Below are positions 20,441-30,540 of a stretch of DNA of 64,000 nt, in pieces (within the stretch, counting starts at the first letter, position 1; every line of letters begins with the position of its first letter). The stretch comes from Bacillus safensis. Lineage in GTDB: Bacteria > Bacillota > Bacilli > Bacillales > Bacillaceae. The stretch spans positions 372,001-436,000 of the forward strand of contig BSBG01000003.1 in NCBI GenBank assembly GCA_030159235.1. Direction: 5' to 3'. Below the pieces are notes generated by a model, which was given only the letters and a program-made list of their open reading frames with translations, was not told the DNA's origin and made no database searches. Both the position numbers and the translations under genes were made by a program.

Positions 20441-20555
20441 CTTATATCTGATATGTTTGTTCTTCGGTTTTTTTGGACTTCTCAGTATAACTTTTACTGG
20501 TACTTTAGAAAAGATCGCTAAAGCAAATCATCTATCGTTAGCATCATCGCGTTAA
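20441..20555 (+). pseudogene. Fragment of an MFS transporter
   Basis: The open stretch GLLSITFTGTLEKIAKANHL resembles the N-terminal part of the intact MFS protein downstream (SEYVIAGILDKIAEANHI) but ends at a stop after about 38 residues and has no start. It is probably the relic of a paralogous transporter, between the ArsR gene and the intact copy. Confidence 0.55.
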
Positions 20556-20691
20556 TTCATGATTTGTCGCTTTTATAAAACATTAAATAAAGAAATAAAG
20601 GTCAATCTACTCGCTTTTTTTAAACGTGCAGTTAGTTTTTGAACTTAAATCCATTTTTCTAGAAATATAGAAATAAAAGGTGTGAATTATT

Positions 20692-21849
20692 TTGTCAAAT
20701 ATGTGGAAAATTTATTTATTAGCTGCCATTAGTTTTCTTAATGGTACATCAGAATATGTTATTGCGGGAATCTTAGATAAAATTGCTGAGGCCAATCACA
20801 TTTCAGTTTCATCTGCAGGACAGTTAATCACTGTGTTTTCAGTAGCTTTTGGTGCAGGGACACCCTTTCTAATTGCTTTGTTTGCTCGAATGGATCGAAA
20901 AAAACTTCTTGTCTATGCTTTAACCGTTTTCTCTGTCATTAATATTCTTATTGCGATAATAACAGGGTATGAAATGCTAATGGCAGCTAGAATAATATCT
21001 GCTCTTAGTGCAGGTGTTATGCAAGTCACGGTTCTAACCCTTGCTGCAGTTTTAGCAGTTCCAGGAAAGCAAGGAGGTGCAATTGCTACAGTTATTATGG
21101 GACAAAGTTCTGCTTTGGTTGCAGGTGTACCTATAGGAAGAGTTGTGGCTTCACATTATGATTGGAATGTCATATTCATTGGACTTGGGGTAGTAGGATT
21201 ACTTTTCTCTGTCGTAACATTGTTCGTTATACCAAAAACAGTTGCTGAAGAACCCGTACCGTTGCGTGAGCAGTTTAAATTTTTTATGAAACCACGTATC
21301 GCAGCATACTTGCTTATCACTTTTCTATGGTTAGGTGCATATTCCGTTGTATTCACGTACATTTCACCATATTTCCTAGATATATTTGAAATGAGCAATC
21401 ATGGGGTAACAACAGCTCTCTTTATATTTGGTATTGCTAGTGCTATTGGAGCTCAATTAGGAGGCTTTAGTACAGATAAGTGGGGAGCATTTCGTACATT
21501 AACTGGAGGAATGTTACTCCATGCAATTGCACTATTGCTATTTCCATTTATCGGTCAGTTTGCTTTTCTTTTCTATGTATTGCTTATTTTCTGGGCGCTT
21601 GCTGCTTGGTCTTCTGGCTCGCCAATTCAATTTCAGCTAATAAGCCTTGCTCCTGCTGCGGCAAGCATTGTGCTTAGTTTGCACAGTGCTTTAGGACAAC
21701 TTGGAATGGCAGGTGGAGCTGGTATCGGCGGTATTGCTGTCAAAAATGGTTTGCTAAATTATCTTCCATTGATTGGGGCTTTTACCCTTGCTATTGCTGT
21801 CATAGTTACTGTTGTTGACAACGTTCTATCTAAACGAAAAACAGTCTAA
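20692..21849 (+). CDS. MFS transporter, DHA1-type drug/sugar efflux family
   Basis: 385 residues with 12 predicted membrane segments. Family signs are the N-terminal NGTSEYVIAGIL of AraJ/YdhP-like antiporters and the loop 2-3 motif (ARMDRKK). TTG 20692 starts 10 bases after AAAGGTG. It probably exports a small molecule using the proton gradient; the substrate is unknown. Together with the ArsR and LysR genes it makes a compact regulated efflux unit. Confidence 0.8.
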   Translation: MSNMWKIYLLAAISFLNGTSEYVIAGILDKIAEANHISVSSAGQLITVFSVAFGAGTPFLIALFARMDRKKLLVYALTVFSVINILIAIITGYEMLMAARIISALSAGVMQVTVLTLAAVLAVPGKQGGAIATVIMGQSSALVAGVPIGRVVASHYDWNVIFIGLGVVGLLFSVVTLFVIPKTVAEEPVPLREQFKFFMKPRIAAYLLITFLWLGAYSVVFTYISPYFLDIFEMSNHGVTTALFIFGIASAIGAQLGGFSTDKWGAFRTLTGGMLLHAIALLLFPFIGQFAFLFYVLLIFWALAAWSSGSPIQFQLISLAPAAASIVLSLHSALGQLGMAGGAGIGGIAVKNGLLNYLPLIGAFTLAIAVIVTVVDNVLSKRKTV

Positions 21850-21853
21850 AGAA

Positions 21854-21894
21854 ACTCAGATCACTTTTTGCATAAAGTAAAAAGTGATTTGAGT
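21854..21894 (+). terminator. Hairpin after MFS gene
   Basis: ACTCAGATCACTTTTT pairs with AAAAAGTGATTTGAGT. The stem is long but there is no strong T-run. Confidence 0.6.
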
Positions 21895-21986
21895 CAACCT
21901 CTACGTGATGATGTCCAAACAGTCTCACACAGTGGCAACTTTGGAGGATAATTGGTTAAAAAACGATAAAGTGGATTAAAGTGTCA

Positions 21987-22039
21987 GACTCCTTATGGTA
22001 TTCTAGTAAAAGAAAATGCCATAAAGGAGTCTTTTTTAT
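21987..22039 (+). promoter_or_regulatory. Terminator-like hairpin hiding the LXG ribosome site
   Basis: GACTCCTTATGG (21987-21998) pairs with CCATAAAGGAGTC (22019-22031) with one bulged A, over a 20-base loop, and TTTTTT follows. The Shine-Dalgarno AAAGGAG of the LXG gene lies inside the right arm, and the ATG follows the T-run. The structure could attenuate transcription or block translation of the toxin until opened. Confidence 0.65.
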
Positions 22040-23962
22040 ATGAAAATATTAGATGCTCCATCTTTACTATCATCTGTCGAACAAAGGTCAAAAGCCTATC
22101 AGGAGCTTCGAGACGAAATGTATCATGTGAAAAAAGCATTAAAAAGTGTATCGGGATTGGGTGATGAATTTACTGGAAAAGGTGCAGACAATATCAAAGC
22201 CTTTTATGAGGATCTTGCGCTATATACAGACACTTATCTTGATTTTATTGATATGCAAAAAGCTTTTTTAGATGGGGTAAAAGGAAAGCTTGATGACGAA
22301 TCATTAGGCGGAAGTACATTTATTCATGAGCATTTCTTAGACGCTCAATTAAAACAAGGGATTCAGAATAATAAAGATATGGTCAAGGAACAAAAAGAAG
22401 CCCTATCTACTATTTTTGATGACATCAGTGATCTCATAGAACTGAATGTATTTTCAAGTAAAGAGATCAATGATCATTTAGATGATGCGAACAAAAAAAG
22501 AAAAGAGGCCATTGAGGCTGTACATAGAATAGATCATGAGCTAAAAACAGAATACGCAAAATCAGAAGCAATTGAAAAACACCTCGCCACTTTTTATGCA
22601 AAAATGATGGCTGCTACAGGAAAAGGGAAAAATGCGCAGCCAATGTATTACGATGCAAAAGCATTTCATGAAACAGATGTGTACAAGAATCATGATAAAA
22701 TCGATGCACAGGTGAAAGCATATTTAAAGGTGAAAAAAGAAGAAAAAGAGAAACGAAGAATCAAAGAATTGAAGGAAAAGCTCAACGATCCTTCGTGTAT
22801 ATCAGAGGAAAAATACTTTGAGATTGTAGACGAAATTGGATATGAAAATCTTTCTTACGATCAAAAAATGTATTACAGCCAGCTTCTCCAAGTCAAAGCG
22901 CAGGAAGAAGCATCAGAGGGGTTTGTTGATGTTGTAAAAGGTGCAGCAGTTGGTCTATATGATGTGGCCAAAGATACAGTGGTTGGAATCTACGATCTTG
23001 TGACAGATCCCGGGGGTGCCGTTGAATCGGTCGTAACGGCTGTTTCTCATCCAATTGAAACATCAAAAGCGATTGGAAAATCGATTTCAGACTCATTCCA
23101 AAAAGAAGTCATCGATGGTGATGCATATTCTCGATCACACTGGTTTGCCTATGCGACTGGTTCTCTAGCAGAAATCGTCTTTGGTTCTAAAGGGGCAGGT
23201 GCCATTACAAAAACGGGAACAACAGCAGCCAAAACTACAGTGAAGAAAGGTCTTGAACAAGGAGCAAAATCACTAGACAGAGTCTCTATTCCGAACCTAT
23301 TGCCATACTCACCAAAGTTTCAAATGGCTGGTGGCCCGAAGCTTCCGTATAACGTGTTTGACGGAGAAAATCTCAAAAATAAACTCCTCTCCATGGCAAA
23401 GCGACTAGACAACAATTCAGGATACGGAATCTCTAAGACAGGCAGACGCTTACCAGCACCAAAATCACCGCCAACCGTTGTTAAATATGGAGATCATTAT
23501 GTTAGATGGAAACGCAAAAAAGTATTAAAACCAAATGTTGTTTATTCAACAAAGCAAGGCTACACATACACAACCGATCACTATGGACGCATTGTCAAAG
23601 TCGAAGCAAGTGATTTAAAATACGGAGAGGTCAAAAGAAACCAATATGCCCAATCCAATTCAGGAAAGCCGGATCGATTACTGGATGATGATGGAGGACA
23701 TTTAATCGCGTCTATTTTTAAAGGGTCTGGAGATATTGATAACCTTGTGCCGATGAATGGGAATTTAAACAAAGGTGAGTGGAAAAAGCTTGAAAATACT
23801 TGGGCTGATGCTCTTCAAAATGGTGATGAAGTTCAAGTAAAGATAACACCTAACTATAAAGCTGATTCACTACGCCCAGAAACTTTTGATATTAAGTATA
23901 AAATCGGTGATGATGAATGGGAAATCAAAAGGTTCGATAATGTGTATGGAGGTAAAAAGTAA
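22040..23962 (+). CDS. LXG polymorphic toxin with DNA/RNA non-specific nuclease tip
   Basis: 640 residues. Residues 1-205 form the LXG domain, very similar to that of the protein at 13.2 kb. A long helical linker and a membrane-like central region (about 295-345) follow. The C-terminal 100 residues are an Endonuclea_NS_2-type beta-beta-alpha-metal nuclease: DGGHLIA, then NLVPM, NLNKGEWKKLE and a terminal strand. This is the YeeF/YobL kind of T7SSb effector that degrades nucleic acid in target cells. The immunity gene overlaps its stop by one base. Confidence 0.9.
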   Translation: MKILDAPSLLSSVEQRSKAYQELRDEMYHVKKALKSVSGLGDEFTGKGADNIKAFYEDLALYTDTYLDFIDMQKAFLDGVKGKLDDESLGGSTFIHEHFLDAQLKQGIQNNKDMVKEQKEALSTIFDDISDLIELNVFSSKEINDHLDDANKKRKEAIEAVHRIDHELKTEYAKSEAIEKHLATFYAKMMAATGKGKNAQPMYYDAKAFHETDVYKNHDKIDAQVKAYLKVKKEEKEKRRIKELKEKLNDPSCISEEKYFEIVDEIGYENLSYDQKMYYSQLLQVKAQEEASEGFVDVVKGAAVGLYDVAKDTVVGIYDLVTDPGGAVESVVTAVSHPIETSKAIGKSISDSFQKEVIDGDAYSRSHWFAYATGSLAEIVFGSKGAGAITKTGTTAAKTTVKKGLEQGAKSLDRVSIPNLLPYSPKFQMAGGPKLPYNVFDGENLKNKLLSMAKRLDNNSGYGISKTGRRLPAPKSPPTVVKYGDHYVRWKRKKVLKPNVVYSTKQGYTYTTDHYGRIVKVEASDLKYGEVKRNQYAQSNSGKPDRLLDDDGGHLIASIFKGSGDIDNLVPMNGNLNKGEWKKLENTWADALQNGDEVQVKITPNYKADSLRPETFDIKYKIGDDEWEIKRFDNVYGGKK

Positions 23963-24435
23963 TGAATGAGGAAAAAATAGAACATTTATATAATCAGATA
24001 GTTGATGTTGTAGTGGGAACAATACCAATCGAATGGGAAAAGGTGTATTTATATGGTGAGGTAGTTGAAGGTTCCCAGACTGTTTACTTTTATTTTTCAT
24101 CTAAAGAAAATGAGGGTAAACTGGTATATAGTCATGAGATCACTGAATTGTTTGAAGTGAGTGAACATGAATACAAAGAAAGATGGCATCAATTAGTTGA
24201 CTGTATCCAAGAACTTAGTAGAGAGTTTGAACAAAGTGGTCAAGAACCTTGGACAAATTTCACAATGATATTTGATGAAACGGGACATTTCAATATAGAA
24301 TTTAATTATGATGACCTTTTGAATACAAACCCTCATGAAAGAAAAACTATATGGAAATATAATCATCTAGGTATTATACCTAAAAGCAATTCTGGTAAAA
24401 AACATTTAGAAAAATACCTTTCTACATTGGAGTAA
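23962..24435 (+). CDS. Immunity protein, YezG family (DUF600)
   Basis: 157 residues with the YezG/DUF600 pattern: EWEKVYLYGEVVEGSQTVYF near the N-terminus and MIFDETGHFNIEFNYDDL later. In B. subtilis YezG neutralises the nuclease YeeF. The start codon overlaps the toxin stop (TAATG) with GGAGG about 10 bases upstream, so translation is coupled. It ends shortly before a strong terminator. Confidence 0.85.
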   Translation: MNEEKIEHLYNQIVDVVVGTIPIEWEKVYLYGEVVEGSQTVYFYFSSKENEGKLVYSHEITELFEVSEHEYKERWHQLVDCIQELSREFEQSGQEPWTNFTMIFDETGHFNIEFNYDDLLNTNPHERKTIWKYNHLGIIPKSNSGKKHLEKYLSTLE

Positions 24436-24505
24436 CTTTTAAGTTTTAAAGATGTTATAAAATTCGTTCTGATAGATTAAAAAATAAAGACTTGAGAACA
24501 TTTTG

Positions 24506-24541
24506 AGAGCACCATTCCAAGCAGATATGGTGCTCTTTTTC
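24506..24541 (+). terminator. Terminator of second LXG module
   Basis: AGAGCACCAT and ATGGTGCTCT form a 10-bp stem over an 11-base loop, followed by TTTTT. Confidence 0.9.
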
Positions 24542-24638
24542 AATTTTAATCAATAACAAAAAAGACACACATAGCAACAAAATAAAAATCAATACATATG
24601 GAATCATGACTGGAATCAACTGCTTATTGATTAGAGCG

Positions 24639-25097
24639 TCAAAGAAACCGATAAACCGTCACTTCACAATCACCCAGTATCTCTTCCATCATCTCTTCAA
24701 CAATCGTCCAATCGCCGCCTGCCAATCCGCAGCCGATCCCGTATGGAATGGCGATGGACGTTTGGTTCTCTTCATGTGAATGTGTCACTGTATCCTTTAG
24801 GTGTTGAAAGCAGCTGCGTAAGGCATCGTAGTCGGTTTGCTTTCTTGTTCTTCCGTACCCGACTTGGGCAAATAAGTTGGCAATTGTTTTTCCGTCGTTT
24901 GTTGTGATGAGTTGAACGGAGCCTAACAAGTCATCTCCTTGTTCTGTACATAATTGTTTATATTCTTTGTACACATTCGGGTATTTGCTTTTGATCTGTT
25001 TGGCTAATCCAGCTCCCATGACTCCTTTACAGTTCACCTGGTGACAGATAATATTTTCGCTTGCCTCTAAAATGTTGCCATCCACTGTTTTGATCAT
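24639..25097 (-). CDS. Macro-domain ADP-ribose hydrolase-like protein
   Basis: 152 residues forming a single macro domain: GNILEASENIICHQVNCKG with the ligand-binding Asn and GVMGAGLA loop, then IPYGIGCGLAGGDW. This resembles Poa1p/TARG1-like proteins that hydrolyse ADP-ribose-1''-phosphate or remove ADP-ribose from proteins or DNA. No DarT-like partner is beside it. Its position at the right edge of the toxin hotspot raises a defence role, but that is inference. ATG has AAAGGGG about 11 bases upstream. Confidence 0.8.
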   Translation of the reverse strand: MIKTVDGNILEASENIICHQVNCKGVMGAGLAKQIKSKYPNVYKEYKQLCTEQGDDLLGSVQLITTNDGKTIANLFAQVGYGRTRKQTDYDALRSCFQHLKDTVTHSHEENQTSIAIPYGIGCGLAGGDWTIVEEMMEEILGDCEVTVYRFL

Positions 25098-25229
25098 ATG
25101 AAGTAGCCCCTTTTTGATAAAATAGAAACTTATGTTCTATTATAACAGTTGTACTCCTGTGATTTAATAATTCAAATGCTTTTGATAAGTTTTTATTTAA
25201 GACATGATGTTCAGATGACAGCAAAGTGA

Positions 25230-25254
25230 CAAACATGTAATATGATTCCGCGTT
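25230..25254 (+). promoter_or_regulatory. Possible ECF sigma promoter for bcrC-like gene
   Basis: CAAAC (25230-25234), 16 bases, CGTT (25251-25254) approximates the Bacillus ECF pattern GAAAC-N16-CGTC/A. B. subtilis bcrC is under sigma-M/X. Each element has a mismatch. Confidence 0.4.
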
Positions 25255-25332
25255 TTGTTCGTTCGATCGATGGAGCGGACATCTTATTTCAATTATTCTT
25301 TTCATAAATCGAGTAAAAAGGAATGAAATGAG

Positions 25333-25914
25333 ATGCAGGAATATAATGAAGAATTATTTAGGTGGGTGAATCAGCTCAGTATCGATTATGGTCCTTTGAA
25401 TCCGATATTTGTTGGACTAGCTGAATATACAGTGCTGCTGGCAGCACTCATGTGTCTGTTCATATGGTTTCAAAATCGCAGCAGATACAATAGGGTGATG
25501 GTCGTATCTGCCGGACTAACCTTCATATTTGCAGAGTTACTTGGGAAAATCGCTGGGGTCTTTTATTTTAATCAACAGCCCTTTGCAGAAATGAGCCATG
25601 TCAATCTTTTGATCCAAAAGGAAGTGAATAACTCTTTTCCAAGTGATCATACCATCTTTATTTTTTCGATTTTCCTGATCTTTTGGCTGTTCCACAAACG
25701 CCATATTTATTGGCTGATCATTGCGTGCGCTGTTGGTTTTTCAAGGATTTGGGTAGGTGTTCATTATCCATTTGATGTCTTAGCAGGTGCAGTTATAGCG
25801 TGTTTAACAGCGACCGCTGTTGTATGTTTGCCGATATGTCAAAGGAGCGTTGATGCCATTTTGTCATATTATGAATGGCTTGAGCAGAAATTTGTACGGA
25901 AGAGAACAAAATAA
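25333..25914 (+). CDS. bcrC: Undecaprenyl-diphosphate phosphatase, BcrC type
   Basis: A 193-residue PAP2-family membrane protein that dephosphorylates undecaprenyl-PP to recycle the lipid carrier and gives bacitracin resistance. About five membrane segments. Motif C2 is SFPSDHT and C3 is SRIWVGVHYPFDV. Motif C1, usually K-x6-RP, reads GKIAGVFYFNQQPF, with Gln in place of Arg; I recall the same in BcrC of the B. licheniformis bacitracin locus, so it may be a subgroup trait. ATG 25333 follows AAAGGAATG closely. Confidence 0.85.
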   Translation: MQEYNEELFRWVNQLSIDYGPLNPIFVGLAEYTVLLAALMCLFIWFQNRSRYNRVMVVSAGLTFIFAELLGKIAGVFYFNQQPFAEMSHVNLLIQKEVNNSFPSDHTIFIFSIFLIFWLFHKRHIYWLIIACAVGFSRIWVGVHYPFDVLAGAVIACLTATAVVCLPICQRSVDAILSYYEWLEQKFVRKRTK

Positions 25915-25928
25915 CATTACAGCTAAAT

Positions 25929-25967
25929 ACCCCGATCTGTTAACGGCTGAGATCGGGGTGCTTTTTA
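25929..25967. terminator. Bidirectional terminator, bcrC / fra
   Basis: CCCCGATCT and AGATCGGGG pair over an 11-base loop, followed by TGCTTTTTATTTT. Confidence 0.85.
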
Positions 25968-26336
25968 TTTTCGCCAAAACGTTGAACAATCCGCTTTGTC
26001 TTCGATATTAAATTCGATGATTTTTTTCAGGAGAGGATAATCAACTGGCAAGCTTTCCTTCATGCGAAACATCTTTTTTCCATGATCGTAACCAGCTTGT
26101 ACAATGTCAGCTGAAAAGTGATCAATTCCTTTTCCTTCTGGTGCGACAGAAATGTGATGTTTTGCCACGCTAAACCCAATAATAAATGTGCCGTGATCTG
26201 TGAACATGGGCTGATTCCAAGCAATTCTCGGCTCTAATTGAGGGAAGGTGTCTTCTATCCATTGTAAAATGTCTTGAGTACGCTTCTTCAGCTCTGGGTT
26301 AGCAATCTGACTGACATATTCTTCGAACACATGCAT
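25965..26336 (-). CDS. fra: Frataxin-like iron chaperone (DUF1801, YdhG family)
   Basis: 123 residues similar to B. subtilis Fra/YdhG: ARIAWNQPMFTDHGTFIIGF in the middle and IEFNIEDKADCSTFWRK at the end. The protein is acidic and soluble, and in B. subtilis it delivers iron for Fe-S cluster and haem synthesis. Other DUF1801 proteins are less well defined, so the gene symbol is by similarity. It stands alone, convergent with bcrC. Confidence 0.75.
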   Translation of the reverse strand: MHVFEEYVSQIANPELKKRTQDILQWIEDTFPQLEPRIAWNQPMFTDHGTFIIGFSVAKHHISVAPEGKGIDHFSADIVQAGYDHGKKMFRMKESLPVDYPLLKKIIEFNIEDKADCSTFWRK

Positions 26337-26558
26337 GATGTTGATCCTCCATTTCCAGCGACCTCATAAGCCTCAGACAGGATTCTAGGGCAACACCCTT
26401 CCCAGTGGGACTTTACCTTTTTCAGCTAGTGTGCTTTTCAGCGCTCTTTCCTTCTAGAGCTGCTGAGGCGCGGAAGTTATTGATCATATTATATAAAGAA
26501 ACAGTAAAAATGAAAAGCTGCGCCGATGACTGTTGCCGATGGTCCTTAGGCAAATCGC

Positions 26559-26585
26559 ACAAAATAGTCAAAGGCACATATGATA
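26559..26585 (+). promoter_or_regulatory. Sigma-K promoter match ahead of appendage cluster
   Basis: AC (26559-26560), 16 bases, CATATGATA (26577-26585) fits the sigma-K pattern AC-N16-CATANNNTA exactly. Transcription would start about 40 bases before the CotZ/ENA fusion gene, which places the cluster in the late mother cell, where ENA genes of B. cereus are expressed. Confidence 0.65.
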
Positions 26586-26632
26586 AAAGACCATATGGAT
26601 TTGTATACAGCATTGAATTGGGCTGATGGAAA

Positions 26633-27301
26633 GTGACAAACCTGTTGATGAGTAAACTGAAAGAGATAAACAATCGAACAAAAAAAGATGGCTTTACTCA
26701 CAAACGTTCAATGAGTTCTCCTTTTTTGCTCATCAAGGAAGATGGGGAACCTTTCAACTCATGGGTGTTCTTTGAGAGAAGTGTGTTTAAGACTTGCTAT
26801 TTTTCTTTGATTTCCATCAATGAAGAACAGAATTGTGTGGTGTTAGAGCTTCTTGTGCCTTGCTGCATGAGATCGACGTGCTGTCAGAAAGTCTTGTATC
26901 GATCCAGCTCAAAAATTCTTGTCAATCTGTCTTTTTTATGCGGAATGACTGAAGTGGAGCTGCCTGTATATGATGCGCTCATTTTAAAGAACATAGAATC
27001 TCACCATGTCCTTCTTTGTTTTTCAGCATCGCCCAGTTCAGTTGAAATATGGCGTAATGGAACAAAATTACTGAATACAGCAACAGTGGTTTTGCATCAT
27101 CATGATGATCAAAATGTGCCAGTTTCTATCACCATTCAAACGAAAAAAACATGTCATGACATCTGTGTCCAAAAGGGAGAAAGCCGGGCGATTACGGTGA
27201 AAGATATGATGTTGATCTTAAAGAAACAATCTGCTGAAAACGTGCAAGCGCGATTAGAAATACAATTAAACATGGTACAAAGGAAAAAAATAAGGCTTTA
27301 A
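26633..27301 (+). CDS. Two-domain spore surface protein: CotZ-like plus ENA-like
   Basis: 222 residues. Residues about 25-120 resemble the CotY/CotZ/ExsY spore-coat family: PFLLIKEDGEPF, then YFSLISINEEQNCVVLELLVP and a Cys cluster (CCMRSTCC). Residues about 135-222 resemble DUF3992/ENA subunits: VEIWRNGTKLL, IQTKKTCHDICVQKGESRAITV, matching the next gene (VVVWTDG, VPPGESQSITL). A coat-binding domain fused to an appendage subunit would suit an anchor like ExsL of B. cereus L-ENA. Function is inferred. GTG 26633 is the track start; ATG 26648 is the alternative. A sigma-K promoter lies upstream. Confidence 0.65.
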   Translation: MTNLLMSKLKEINNRTKKDGFTHKRSMSSPFLLIKEDGEPFNSWVFFERSVFKTCYFSLISINEEQNCVVLELLVPCCMRSTCCQKVLYRSSSKILVNLSFLCGMTEVELPVYDALILKNIESHHVLLCFSASPSSVEIWRNGTKLLNTATVVLHHHDDQNVPVSITIQTKKTCHDICVQKGESRAITVKDMMLILKKQSAENVQARLEIQLNMVQRKKIRL

Positions 27302-27339
27302 GTCTGGGATAATCGCACAATCTTCGTAGATCACTAGAT

Positions 27340-27348
27340 CATAGTCTA
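27340..27348 (+). promoter_or_regulatory. Possible second sigma-K -10 before ENA-like gene
   Basis: CATAGTCTA fits the -10 pattern CATANNNTA, 28 bases before the start of the ENA-like gene, but no AC is found at the expected -35 distance. Confidence 0.3.
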
Positions 27349-27375
27349 TCAAGAATAGGTTGAAGGAGGGTTATA

Positions 27376-29180
<1,805 letters not shown>

Positions 29181-29184
29181 GATC

Positions 29185-29209
29185 AAAAAGCCCCAAAAAG
29201 GGCTTTTTT
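29185..29209 (+). terminator. Terminator of appendage cluster
   Basis: AAAAAGCCC and GGGCTTTTTT pair over a 6-base loop with T-run. Confidence 0.9.
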
Positions 29210-29307
29210 CATTTCATTTCGAGATGTTCTTTTTTTAAAAAAGGCTAAATTTTTACGCAAATATCGTTGACTAGGAGAAAGAAACGCACTTTCAAAGGAA
29301 ACGGATA

Positions 29308-29368
29308 TTGAAGATTCAAGTGATTCATATTAAAATGATGTCAAATGGACTAATTAGCAATTGCTAAT
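29308..29368 (+). promoter_or_regulatory. Possible rap promoter with downstream palindrome
   Basis: TTGAAG (29308-29313), 17 bases, TAAAAT (29331-29336) is a fair sigma-A promoter. ATTAGCAATTGCTAAT (29353-29368), a perfect 16-bp palindrome, lies just past the expected start point and could be a repressor operator. Confidence 0.45.
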
Positions 29369-29426
29369 AGAAGTTCCATATTTAGTGAAATCATGTGTTG
29401 TAGCTGAAGGTGATTGGGGGTGTAGA

Positions 29427-30539
29427 ATGAGCAAAGTTCCTGTTGCGGAATTGGCATCACTATTAAATGACTGGAACATGGAAATCAAAAAAGATCATGC
29501 AGATGAGGCAGAACGGTTATTTGCTAAAGCGAAACAAGCTGTAGAGGAAATTGACGATGCGGACATCCTCATATACTATTCTCTTCTTGAGAAGAGGCAT
29601 CACATTCTTATGTACAATTTAAGAGGACAAAAGGGTAATGTTTCAACGAAAAGTATAGAGGGTCATTACGGTAAAAAAGAGGATGACTTATCTAACCGCC
29701 TTGCCTACTATTTTGACTTTTATGAGGGTGTGTATGAGCAGCATCAAGGTAATTATGAGGTTGCATTGCAAATGTATCAAAGTGCTGAAAAGCTCTTAGA
29801 TAAAATTCCAAGTGAGATAGAACGTGCTGATTTCGATTTTAAGGTGGCATGGCTTTACTACCGGCTTAGCCATATCATGCTCTCATTAAGCTATATCCGC
29901 AGAGCGCTCCACGTCTATAAGTGGCACAAGCATTATGAAAGAAGAATGGCCCTTTCATACTCTCTCATAGCAGCGAATCTAACAGAAATCGGCCGGTATG
30001 AAGAGGCGCTTGAGAATTATCGTCTGGCGGAAGAGGTTTTGACAAGCGAGCAGGATGATTTTATGCTGGCTCAGCACCACCACAATGTGGCCATTTTATA
30101 TTCATTTTGGAACAAACCGAAGGAATCGATACGTCATCTTGAAAAAGCACTGTCCCATCAAGAGTATTATGATTCAGATTTCTTTTTCCATTCTACGTAT
30201 CTGATCAGCCGGGAACTCTGTGTGATTGGTGAAAAGCAGCGTGCAAGCCAGTATATAGAGGTTGCATATGCCAGAATAAAAGATGCTTCTCATGAAGTGT
30301 TTCAGCTAAAAATAGGCATCGTACATGATCTTTACTTAACGCATGCGCCACAAAGATTTCAGCAAATTGATGAGAAATTAAGAAAGTTAGAAGAGAAGAA
30401 TGAATATCATGAAGTAAAGGAACTTTCACAATTTGCAGCAAAATATTGTGAAAAACAAGCACTTTATGAGCAGACTGTTTTTTATTTGAACAAAAGTTTA
30501 GATGCGGATTTACATATGAAAAGAATGGGGTTGATTTAA
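29427..30539 (+). CDS. Rap-family response-regulator aspartate phosphatase
   Basis: 370 residues, the usual Rap length. An N-terminal three-helix bundle (VAELASLLNDWNMEIKK) is followed by TPR repeats (for example LSYSLIAANLTEIGRYEEAL and HHNVAILYSFWNKPKESI). Rap proteins dephosphorylate Spo0F or sequester regulators such as ComA or DegU, and are inhibited by a Phr peptide. ATG 29427 follows GGGGGTG by 6 bases; upstream frame from 29361 is not needed. The phr gene starts 1 base after its stop. Target unknown. Confidence 0.92.
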   Translation: MSKVPVAELASLLNDWNMEIKKDHADEAERLFAKAKQAVEEIDDADILIYYSLLEKRHHILMYNLRGQKGNVSTKSIEGHYGKKEDDLSNRLAYYFDFYEGVYEQHQGNYEVALQMYQSAEKLLDKIPSEIERADFDFKVAWLYYRLSHIMLSLSYIRRALHVYKWHKHYERRMALSYSLIAANLTEIGRYEEALENYRLAEEVLTSEQDDFMLAQHHHNVAILYSFWNKPKESIRHLEKALSHQEYYDSDFFFHSTYLISRELCVIGEKQRASQYIEVAYARIKDASHEVFQLKIGIVHDLYLTHAPQRFQQIDEKLRKLEEKNEYHEVKELSQFAAKYCEKQALYEQTVFYLNKSLDADLHMKRMGLI

Positions 30540-30540
30540 G

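Noticed and set aside
23870-24100. Minus-strand ORF across the LXG-immunity junction
   Set aside because: Antisense to two well-supported genes, no ribosome site.
26405-26626. Plus-strand ORF of 73 codons before the CotZ/ENA fusion gene
   Set aside because: It overlaps the predicted sigma-K promoter, lacks a ribosome site and shows no family likeness.
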